The notes beneath the pieces are model-generated. The model made no database searches. It was not told the DNA's origin and saw only the letters and a program-made list of their open reading frames with translations. From the NCBI RefSeq assembly GCF_025143365.1, contig NZ_JALXPE010000042.1, positions 1 to 35,407 of the forward strand: a DNA stretch of 35,407 bases, written 5' to 3'. Of this stretch, positions 29,552 through 35,407 are shown one piece after another; within the stretch, counting starts at the first letter, position 1; each line of letters begins with the position of its first letter. The translations under genes and the position numbers were made by a program. Origin of the DNA: Microbacterium sp. p3-SID336 (GTDB lineage: Bacteria; Actinomycetota; Actinomycetes; Actinomycetales; Microbacteriaceae).

Positions 29552-30868
29552 ATGCGCCCCCGATCCCCCCGCACCCCGCTCCCCTCCGCGTTCACGCGGC
29601 TGTCGTGGTCGAGCGTCCTCACCCAGTTCGCCGAGCAGGTCGCACTGGTCGCCGTGCCGCTCGCGGCCGTGCTGCTGCTGAATGCGGACGCGGCAGGGAC
29701 CGCCCTGCTCCAGGTGGCGCAGACCCTCCCGTTCCTCGTGCTCGCCATCCCGTTCGGTCTGCTCGTCGACCGTTCGTCGCCACGACGATTCCTCCTCCTC
29801 TCCGAGGCGCTGCGCGCGAGCACCCTCGTCGCCGTCGTCGCGCTCCTCGCTGTCGACGCGCTGCGCTTCGAGGCACTGCTGGCTCTCGGCTTCGCGGGCG
29901 CCGTGGGCACCATGGGCATCAGCGTGGCCGTTCCCGCCGCCGTGCTGCGGACCGTGCCGCGCGAGCGTCTGGTCGACGCGAACAGATGGCTGGAGCTGGG
30001 GCGCAGCGCCGCCTTCATCGCCGGGCCCGCCGTGGCGGGTGCCATCGTCGCCCTGGGCGGCGCGGAGACCGCGTTCGTCCTCGCGACCATCGGGTGCGTC
30101 GCCGCGCTGGCGGTGCTCGCACGCACCGACATCCCCGCCCGCGTGGTCGCCCCGCGCACGGCCGCCTGGCGCGGGATCGGCGAGGGTCTGCGCTTCGCGT
30201 TCTCCCACGCGCTGCTGCGACCGATGATCGTGACCTCGTTCGTGTTCAACGTGGGGTGGTTCCTGCTGCAGTCGGTGTTCGTGGTCTACGCGCTCGACCG
30301 CCTCGGCATGACGCCCACCACGGTCGGCTTCGCGATGGCCGTGTACGGCGGGGGCATGGTCATCGGGGCCTTGCTCGCCCCGGCGTTGGCGGGACGGCTC
30401 CCGCTCGGCGCCATGACGATGCTGGGACCCGTCGGCGGCTTCGCTGCGGCGCTGCTGATGACCGTGACTCTGTGGGTGCCTTCGCCCGCGTTCGCCTTCG
30501 GCGCGTACCTGCTGTTCGGCCTCGGGCCGGTGCTGTGGGCCATCGGCACGACGTCCCTGCGTCAGGCCGTGACTCCGGTGGCGATGATCGGACGTGTGTC
30601 GTCGGTGCTGGTGGTCGCGACGTACGGCGCCCGCCCCGTCGGCGCCGGCATCGGGGCGGCGGTGGCCGCCGGGGTCGGGGTCGAGGCGTGCGTCCTGCTG
30701 TGCGCCGTGGTCTTCGCCGCGCAGCTCGGCTACGTGCTGCTGTCGGCGCTCCGCCGCGTCCGGGAGATCCCCGCCGCTCCTCCGGAGAACATCGTCGGCC
30801 CCGCGCGGCCCGTGCGCAGCGGCGGCGCGGACAGGCTCGGCCCGGCCCGCAATGAGGGTGGCCTCTGA
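29552..30868 (+). CDS. MFS transporter, 12-helix EntS-like exporter
   Basis: This 438-aa membrane protein has about 12 helices. The first shows SVLTQFAEQVALVAVPLAAVLLL; the loop FGLLVDRSSPRRFLLLSEALRA is the MFS motif A; and EGLRFAFSHALLRPMIVTSFVFNVGWF resembles the mid-protein linker of EntS/MefA-type exporters. It is thus a DHA3-like member, distinct from the three DHA2 proteins and the SoxR-linked one. The substrate is unknown. The ATG at 29552 with GAAGG upstream is chosen over the longer frame, whose N-terminus lies in the terminator region. The C-terminus is an unstructured Pro/Gly/Arg tail. Confidence 0.9.
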   Translation: MRPRSPRTPLPSAFTRLSWSSVLTQFAEQVALVAVPLAAVLLLNADAAGTALLQVAQTLPFLVLAIPFGLLVDRSSPRRFLLLSEALRASTLVAVVALLAVDALRFEALLALGFAGAVGTMGISVAVPAAVLRTVPRERLVDANRWLELGRSAAFIAGPAVAGAIVALGGAETAFVLATIGCVAALAVLARTDIPARVVAPRTAAWRGIGEGLRFAFSHALLRPMIVTSFVFNVGWFLLQSVFVVYALDRLGMTPTTVGFAMAVYGGGMVIGALLAPALAGRLPLGAMTMLGPVGGFAAALLMTVTLWVPSPAFAFGAYLLFGLGPVLWAIGTTSLRQAVTPVAMIGRVSSVLVVATYGARPVGAGIGAAVAAGVGVEACVLLCAVVFAAQLGYVLLSALRRVREIPAAPPENIVGPARPVRSGGADRLGPARNEGGL

Positions 30869-30881
30869 CAGCATGGGGCGC

Positions 30882-31724
30882 ATGACCTCATTCGCGCCGC
30901 AGCAGTCGTCCTGGAAGGGCCGCACGATCTCGTGGGAGTGCCTCGGCGACGGCCCGCCGCTGGTGTTCCTGCACGGCACGCCGTGGTCGTCCGCGCTGTG
31001 GCGTCCGATCGCGGAGGCCCTGTCCGCGCGATTCACCGTCTACCTGTGGGACATGCCCGGGTACGGCGCCTCGTCGAAGCGGGCGGAGGACGCGGTCGAC
31101 CTCGGCGTGCAGGGCGAGCTGTTCGCGCACCTGCTCCAGGAGTGGGGGCTCGAGCGCCCACACGTCGTGGCACACGACTTCGGCGGCGCGGTCGCCCTGC
31201 GCGCCCGGCTGCTGCACGGTGCGCGGTATGCGTCGCTGTGCCTCGTCGACGTGGTCGCGCTGTCGCCGTGGGGCTCACCGTTCTTCACCCTCGTCGCGCA
31301 GCACGCGGAGGTGTTCGCCCAGCTGCCGGCGGCCGTGCACCGTGGTGCCGTCGAGGCGTACATCCGCGGCGCCGCGCATCGGCCGCTCAGCGATGCGGAC
31401 CTGGAGATGCTCGTGACCCCGTGGCTCGGCGAGGGCGGTCAGTCGGCGTTCTACCGGCAGATCGCGCAGGCCGACGAGCGCTACACCGACGAGGTCGCCC
31501 CGCTGTACCCGACGCTGGACGAGCCGGTGCACATCGTGTGGGGCGCCGAGGACACCTGGATCCCGGTCGACCGCGCGCACCGCCTGCACGCGGTGATCCC
31601 GCACTCCACGCTCACCGTGCTCCCCGACGCCGGACACCTCATCCCGCTCGACGCCCCTGCGGCGCTGAGCGCGGAGCTCACGCGGTGGACCGAGCAGCAG
31701 CGCGCCGCGGTCGAGGCGGACTGA
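30882..31724 (+). CDS. alpha/beta hydrolase, epoxide hydrolase/dehalogenase-like
   Basis: This 280-aa alpha/beta hydrolase has the oxyanion motif HGTPWSSALW (HGxP). Its nucleophile elbow is VVAHDFGGAVAL, with Asp rather than Ser, then the acid in WGAEDTWIPVDRAH and the histidine in LPDAGHLIPLD. An Asp nucleophile with HGxP is the pattern of epoxide hydrolases and haloalkane dehalogenases, which act through an ester intermediate; which of these applies is not settled. In-frame ATGs occur at 30873 and 30882; the second fits homolog starts (MTSF). It begins 13 nt after the exporter stop, so the two are probably cotranscribed. Confidence 0.9.
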   Translation: MTSFAPQQSSWKGRTISWECLGDGPPLVFLHGTPWSSALWRPIAEALSARFTVYLWDMPGYGASSKRAEDAVDLGVQGELFAHLLQEWGLERPHVVAHDFGGAVALRARLLHGARYASLCLVDVVALSPWGSPFFTLVAQHAEVFAQLPAAVHRGAVEAYIRGAAHRPLSDADLEMLVTPWLGEGGQSAFYRQIAQADERYTDEVAPLYPTLDEPVHIVWGAEDTWIPVDRAHRLHAVIPHSTLTVLPDAGHLIPLDAPAALSAELTRWTEQQRAAVEAD

Positions 31725-31744
31725 GCCGGCGATCGACGCGGGCT

Positions 31745-31860
31745 CAGCCGCGAAGCACACGGACGCACCGAGCCCTGGGGTGACGGGGACCGGACACGGG
31801 CCCACCCGCGAAGCACGCGGACGCACCCGGCGCTCCGAGTGACGGCGGCCGGACGAGGCT
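31745..31860. repeat. imperfect 58-bp direct duplication
   Basis: Two diverged copies, aligned on CGCGAAGCAC (31749-31758 and 31807-31816), also share CGGACGCACC and TGACGG-N-CGG. The second copy merges into the terminator hairpin. The gene-free stretch 31725-31879 holds nothing else. Confidence 0.65.
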
Positions 31861-31875
31861 CGCCCGGCCGCCGTC
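31841..31875. terminator. bidirectional terminator between hydrolase and lipoprotein genes
   Basis: GACGGCGGCCGG pairs perfectly with CCGGCCGCCGTC (12 bp) around an 11-nt loop, between convergent genes ending at 31724 and 31880. Confidence 0.8.
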
Positions 31876-31879
31876 CGGC

Positions 31880-32866
31880 TCAGCCCACGCGGGGTGACAG
31901 CACGCGGGCGTCGTCGCCGGTCAGCTCCACGACCCCGCGGTCGTCCACCAGCACGATGCGCTCCGCACCCGCCGTGTTCAGGGCCTGCACGGCGCCCTCG
32001 GCGGAGCCCACGCGCGCCCAGGTGCCGTCGGCCGCGGTCGACCAGATGGCCCCGTCCACTCCCGCGCCCACGAGGCTGCCGTCCTCCCGCGCCGCGACGC
32101 TGTACAGCACAGGAGCGTCCGCCACCGGGGCGAAGGTCTTCCCGCCGTCGGTGCTGCGCTGCAGGCCCGCCTCGGTGGCGGCATGGATGCCGTCGTCCGT
32201 CACCGCGAGGTCGACAGCCCCGGTCGCGGTCGAGCTCTCCCAGTTCTCGCCGCCGTCGGTGCTGATCCGCAGCTCCGGACCGCTGGAGCCGATGCCGTAC
32301 AGCGTGCCGTCGGGACCGGCGGTGAGCACGTGGAAGTCCTCGACCCCGGTGAAGGCCATCGGCACCCAGGTCTCTCCCCCGTCGTCGCTCCGGATGATGC
32401 CGAGGTTGCCCTCGCCCAACTCGGCGGGGGTCTCGGGGCCCGGGTGTCCGGAGGCGAACAGCACGTCTCCGGCGACGGTGAAGCCCATCGCGTCGAAGTC
32501 ATAGTCGCCGCGCGGGCCGGACACCTCGCCGGACTCCGACACCTCGAAGACGCCGTTGTGGGTGGCGAGCAGCAGGTCGTCCCCGCGCGGATCGGGAGCG
32601 ATGCCGTGCACGTGCTCGATGACGGGCTGCGTGGGGGTGTCCGGCGACGCCTCGGCCGTGCAGCCGGTCAGGACGAGGGCGGTCGCGGCGAGAGCGGTGG
32701 CCGCGGCGAGGATCGGGCGCCGGGTGCGGCGGCTTCGGCGGGACGCGGGCGGTCGCGCGGAGCCCGCGGTTCGCGCGGCTCCGGTCGTTCCGGCGGTTCC
32801 GGTCGTTCCGGCGGTTCCGGTGGTTCCGGGGGCGCGGGTGGGCAGGGTCGTTCGATGGATACGCAT
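31880..32866 (-). CDS. F510_1955-type BNR-repeat lipoprotein (sialidase-like propeller)
   Basis: This 328-aa protein is a predicted lipoprotein: after an unusually long basic N-region comes ILAAATALAATALVLTGC with lipobox Cys69. The mature part is a beta-propeller with sialidase-type Asp-box/BNR repeats (SDDGGETWVPM, STDGGENWESS, STDGGKTFAPV), as in F510_1955 family glycosylhydrolases. The early segment IEHVHGIAPDPRGDDLLLATHNGVF is typical of that family. Enzyme activity is unproven; some relatives may only bind. The first 40 residues contain TGTAGT repeats encoded by an 18-bp tandem repeat. The DUF6153 gene lies 83 nt upstream on the same strand. Confidence 0.85.
   Translation of the reverse strand: MRIHRTTLPTRAPGTTGTAGTTGTAGTTGAARTAGSARPPASRRSRRTRRPILAAATALAATALVLTGCTAEASPDTPTQPVIEHVHGIAPDPRGDDLLLATHNGVFEVSESGEVSGPRGDYDFDAMGFTVAGDVLFASGHPGPETPAELGEGNLGIIRSDDGGETWVPMAFTGVEDFHVLTAGPDGTLYGIGSSGPELRISTDGGENWESSTATGAVDLAVTDDGIHAATEAGLQRSTDGGKTFAPVADAPVLYSVAAREDGSLVGAGVDGAIWSTAADGTWARVGSAEGAVQALNTAGAERIVLVDDRGVVELTGDDARVLSPRVG
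32781..32830. repeat. 18-bp in-frame tandem repeat inside the lipoprotein gene
   Basis: Two perfect copies of an 18-bp unit (CCGGTCGTTCCGGCGGTT at 32781-32798 and 32799-32816) are followed by a partial third. On minus it encodes a Thr-Ala-Gly-Thr-Thr-Gly repeat. Copy-number change would add or remove 6 residues without a frameshift. Confidence 0.9.
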
Positions 32867-32949
32867 GGGTTCTCTCTGTGTCTGTCGAAGGGTCGCTGAA
32901 CGCGTCCGTCACGGGGACGGTGCGAGCCGGTCGAGCCGGCGGCGACCGA

Positions 32950-33438
32950 TCAGGTCCGACTGATCGAGAGCAGGGCGAGCCCCGGAGCGCGCGGTCGGGG
33001 GCGCTCGACGGGGAGGATCGTGCGTGCCGCGAGATGCAGCAGCCCGGGGGCGGCCGTGCGCCAGGATCCGGGCAGCACGAGCAGCAGCAGTCCCGCGAGG
33101 AGCGCGAGCACGCACGCCGCCATCGCATGCACGTGCACGTCAGGGTTCTCCGCTTCCGCACACGCCGGCCCGCATCCCGTGGGCGAGGCGTCGGCCTGGA
33201 CGAGCGGCTCCGCGGTCGGCGCGGACGATGCCGCCGGCGCGTGCAGGGCCCCCGCGGCGGGAGCACTCGCGGGCGCCTGGACGGCGAAGGTATGCATCCC
33301 CAGCAGCCCCGCGACGAGCGCGAGCACCAGCACGAACAGTCCTCGCAGCAGCCGCGGGCGGCGGGTCCCCCGACCGCGCCGCGTGCGGACCGCGGTGCGA
33401 GATCGGAGTCTGTCTTCCACCGCCGCCCACGCTAGCAT
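32950..33438 (-). CDS. DUF6153 family membrane protein
   Basis: This 162-aa protein has two membrane helices, at about 30-48 (LLRGLFVLVLALVAGLLGMHTF) and 108-126 (MAACVLALLAGLLLLVLP). A central extracytoplasmic loop of about 55 residues contains GCGPACAEAENPDVHVHAMAAC. The Cys and His residues near the second helix could bind a metal, which is inference. DUF6153 proteins have no known function. The ATG at 33438 is used; a GTG at 33420, 8 nt after a TAGCGT hexamer, is an alternative. It is divergent from soxR and upstream of the F510_1955-type lipoprotein gene. Confidence 0.8.
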   Translation of the reverse strand: MLAWAAVEDRLRSRTAVRTRRGRGTRRPRLLRGLFVLVLALVAGLLGMHTFAVQAPASAPAAGALHAPAASSAPTAEPLVQADASPTGCGPACAEAENPDVHVHAMAACVLALLAGLLLLVLPGSWRTAAPGLLHLAARTILPVERPRPRAPGLALLSISRT

Positions 33439-33456
33439 CCGCTCCGGAGCCCGCCC

Positions 33457-33487
33457 GAAGATCTCATCTATTCTTGAGGTCTACGAG
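33457..33487 (+). promoter_or_regulatory. possible SoxR-autoregulated promoter
   Basis: The right half-site CTTGAGGTC (33473-33481) is identical to that of SoxR promoter 1; the left half is degraded (CTCA kept). GAAGAT (33457-33462) and TACGAG (33482-33487) are 19 bp apart, the MerR-type spacing, but both hexamers are weak. Confidence 0.45.
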
Positions 33488-33498
33488 GAGATCGAGCC

Positions 33499-33933
33499 AT
33501 GGAACCCGAGGATCTGCTCCCGATCGGGGAGGTCACGCGGCGCACGGGCGTCGCGGCGTCCGCTCTGCACTTCTACGAGCAGCTCGGGTTGATCGCCTCG
33601 ACCAGGACTCCGGGAAACCAGCGCCGCTACCGCCGCCACATGCTGCGTCGCATCTCGCTCGTGGTCGTCGCGAAGCGCATCGGCATCCCGCTCAGCGAGG
33701 TGCAGGACCTCTTCCGCACGCTGCCTCTGGACGACCCGCCCTCGCACGCCGACTGGCGCCGCGTGGCGAAGCTGTGGCGGGCGCAGCTCGAAGAGCGCCG
33801 CACGCAGCTGGAGCATCTGCAGCGCGAACTCACCGGCTGCATCGGCTGCGGCTGCCTGTCCCTCAAGGCCTGCCGGCTGCTGAACCCGGAAGACGCCCTC
33901 GGCGAGGACGGCCCCGGCCCTCGCCGCATCTGA
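33499..33933 (+). CDS. soxR: redox-sensitive transcriptional activator SoxR
   Basis: This 144-aa MerR-family protein has the N-terminal helix-turn-helix LLPIGEVTRRTGVAASALHFYEQLGLI, with the wing TRTPGNQRRYRRHMLRRI. A dimer helix follows, then the SoxR cluster motif CIGCGCLSLKAC. Its cysteines, Cys114, Cys117, Cys119 and Cys125, have exactly the spacing of the [2Fe-2S]-binding cysteines of E. coli SoxR (3, 2, 6). It should sense redox-active compounds or superoxide-type stress and activate promoters with 19-20 bp spacers. Two such promoters lie at 26749-26827, and a partial one lies before this gene. GAGGAGATCGAGCC is its ribosome site. No soxS is expected in actinobacteria. Confidence 0.95.
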   Translation: MEPEDLLPIGEVTRRTGVAASALHFYEQLGLIASTRTPGNQRRYRRHMLRRISLVVVAKRIGIPLSEVQDLFRTLPLDDPPSHADWRRVAKLWRAQLEERRTQLEHLQRELTGCIGCGCLSLKACRLLNPEDALGEDGPGPRRI

Positions 33934-33988
33934 GCAGGATCCGCGGAGCGTCCCGGTCGGAGTCCCCGCGCACGGGAGAATGGACATC

Positions 33989-35389
33989 ATGTCCGCGCGC
34001 TCCCGTCAACGACTGCTCACGTCCGTCCGCCGGCTGCTGCACACCGACCCCTCCGCGGTCGCGCACACCGAGGCCATGCCCGTCATCGACGAACGCACCG
34101 TGCCGCGCGTGCTCGACCTCGCCACCCGCATCGGCGAGTCGATGTTCGCGGTCGGGGCCTCAGCGCACGAGGTGACGCTCGCGATCGTCCGCGTGTGCGA
34201 TGCGTACGGTCTCCGCGGCGTGCAGGTCGACGTCACCTACAACTCGATCACCGTGTCGTTCCACCTCAGCGGGGAGGTGTGGCCGGAGACCCTCGTGCGC
34301 GTGGTGCGCGTCACCGCCCCCGACCACACCAAGCTGCAGCGTGTGCAGGCCCTGGTGGCCGACATCGACGACGGTCTCGACCTGGAGGCCGCGCGCACCG
34401 CGTTCCGCGGGATCCGCCGCACGCCGTTCCGGTACCAGCAGCCCGTGGTGATCGTGGCGCGTGCACTGCTCGCGGTCGGGGTCAGCATCATGCTCGGCGC
34501 GTCCCCGCTCATCGTCGGGCTCACGTTCGTCGCCGCCCTGGCCGCGGCGCTCACCCAGGCCGGGCTCGCGCGCCTGCGGGTGCCGCTGTTCTTCAGCCAG
34601 ATCGCGGGCGGGTTCGTCACGACCGTGGTCGCCGTCGCGGTGTCGGCCCTCGGCAGCGCGGGGATCGAGCCGTTCGTGGGGATCCGTCCGTCCATCATCG
34701 TCGCGTCCGGCATCGTGCTGATGCTCGCGGGGCTGACGGTGGTGGGGGCAGCGCAGGACGCGATCGACGGCTTCGCGCTCACGGCCGGCGGCCGCATCCT
34801 CGACCTGACCATGCAGACCCTCGGTGTGGTGATCGGCATCCTCGTGGGGCTGGAGCTCGGCGGCGTGCTGGGCTTCACGATGGACCTGCCCGACGACCCC
34901 GCGCCGTTCGGGCCGCTCGTCAACCAGTTCGCCGGAGCGATCATCGTCGCGGTCGCCGTGGCCGTGTTCAACGGCGCGGGGCTGCGGATCATCCTGGTCA
35001 GCGGGATGCTCAGCGCCGTGACCATCGCCGGCTATGCGGCGGCGCTCTCCGTGCAGCTGCATCCGGCGGCGGCGAGCGCCGTGGGCGCCCTGCTCGCCAG
35101 CGTCATCGGCATGCTGATCGCGCGGAACCTGCACGTGCCGTCGGTCGCGGTCACCACGGCGGCGATCGTGCCGCTGGTTCCCGGTGTCGCGGTGTTCCAG
35201 GGCCTGCTGGAGATGGTGCACGCCGCGGGGACCTCGGTGGGGATGCTCGCGGTGGGCGGCTCGCTCGTCGATGCGGCCGTGATCGGCATCGCCCTGGCGT
35301 CCGGGGCGTCACTCGGGCTTTACCTCGGCACGCCGATGCGTGCGACTCTGGCCAGCGTCGCGAAGACCCGCGCCCGTGCGCGACGGTGA
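33989..35389 (+). CDS. threonine/serine exporter family protein (ThrE-like)
   Basis: This 466-aa protein joins a cytoplasmic N-terminal domain of about 140 residues (VLDLATRIGESMFAVGASAHEVTLAIVRVCDAYGL, then VTYNSITVSFHLSGE) to about 10 membrane helices in two blocks. These are the ThrE and ThrE_2 halves that are separate proteins in some bacteria. In Corynebacterium, ThrE exports L-threonine and L-serine using the proton gradient. An ATG at 33980 is too close to the GGGAGA ribosome site; the ATG at 33989 has normal spacing. It follows soxR by 55 nt on the same strand, so read-through is possible. It ends 18 nt before the window edge. Confidence 0.92.
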   Translation: MSARSRQRLLTSVRRLLHTDPSAVAHTEAMPVIDERTVPRVLDLATRIGESMFAVGASAHEVTLAIVRVCDAYGLRGVQVDVTYNSITVSFHLSGEVWPETLVRVVRVTAPDHTKLQRVQALVADIDDGLDLEAARTAFRGIRRTPFRYQQPVVIVARALLAVGVSIMLGASPLIVGLTFVAALAAALTQAGLARLRVPLFFSQIAGGFVTTVVAVAVSALGSAGIEPFVGIRPSIIVASGIVLMLAGLTVVGAAQDAIDGFALTAGGRILDLTMQTLGVVIGILVGLELGGVLGFTMDLPDDPAPFGPLVNQFAGAIIVAVAVAVFNGAGLRIILVSGMLSAVTIAGYAAALSVQLHPAAASAVGALLASVIGMLIARNLHVPSVAVTTAAIVPLVPGVAVFQGLLEMVHAAGTSVGMLAVGGSLVDAAVIGIALASGASLGLYLGTPMRATLASVAKTRARARR

Positions 35390-35407
35390 GGCGGAGGGGG
35401 CGGCCCC

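Noticed and set aside
32950..33435. TAGCGT at 33434-33429 as a firm promoter for the DUF6153 gene
   Set aside because: No acceptable -35 lies 16-19 bp upstream, so it is only mentioned as supporting an alternative start.
1..35407. CRISPR arrays, transposons, prophage or integrase genes
   Set aside because: No regularly spaced repeats, terminal inverted repeats with a transposase, or phage genes were seen on either strand.

Overview
This is a high-GC (about 70 percent) stretch of an actinobacterial chromosome. The gene families (DUF7218/Rho-N small protein, FBP treble-clef protein, CU044_5270 family, DUF6153, many DHA2 exporters) and the protein sequences fit Microbacteriaceae, most likely Microbacterium; that placement is inference from reading, not from a search. 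I see no rRNA, CRISPR array, transposase, integrase or phage gene. The region reads as ordinary chromosome rich in stress-response, efflux and amine-metabolism genes.

Layout. 1-4.5 kb: a tiny membrane protein, then on the plus strand a Rho-N/SAP-like protein, a YbdK-type carboxylate-amine ligase, a DHA2 exporter, and a coupled pair of heme-oxygenase-like diiron protein and CDGSH iron-sulfur protein. 4.5-7.5 kb: a PLP homeostasis protein divergent from gabT, then a glutamine amidotransferase and a strong terminator. 7.5-9.5 kb: an NTF2-like protein, an AhpD-like protein and a divergent AraC regulator. 9.5-13.4 kb (minus): a DegT aminotransferase, a tRNA-Cys with an unusual anticodon loop, an alanine-type aminotransferase and a MocR/GabR-type regulator. 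13.4-18.3 kb: a small acidic protein, DedA, UspA, a DHA2 exporter, a divergent endonuclease/exonuclease/phosphatase protein and an OBAP protein. 18.4-21.2 kb: two paralogous MarR regulators and a DHA2 exporter with a strong double operator. 21.2-25.2 kb: a lipoprotein, another small acidic protein, a flavin amine oxidase, VOC and FBP proteins divergent from a TetR regulator, and a small disordered protein. 25.2-29.4 kb: an MFS exporter divergent from an FGE-like protein across two SoxR-type promoters, then an ECF sigma factor with its CU044_5270 partner. 29.5-35.4 kb: a 12-TM exporter, an alpha/beta hydrolase, an F510_1955-type lipoprotein, a DUF6153 protein, SoxR itself and a ThrE-type threonine/serine exporter.

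How the parts connect. The most informative signals are in regulatory DNA. (1) The gabT and mocR promoters share a 20-bp element placed identically over the -35 box, which predicts that the MocR protein controls gabT about 7 kb away. (2) The 26.7-26.8 kb intergenic region carries two CCTCAAG-N4-CTTGAGG-type dyads, each inside a promoter with the 19-bp spacer typical of MerR-family activators; a full-length SoxR with its four cluster cysteines is encoded 7 kb downstream, and its own promoter has a half-conserved copy. (3) A 13-bp element, CGAG(G/C)GGGTTGAC, lies 60-80 bp upstream of three tiny genes and looks like an unassigned regulon signal. (4) A CsoR/FrmR-like GC-rich dyad sits in the promoter of the 15-16.6 kb exporter. 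(5) Several regulator genes have a -10 hexamer only 5-9 nt before the start codon, which suggests leaderless transcripts.
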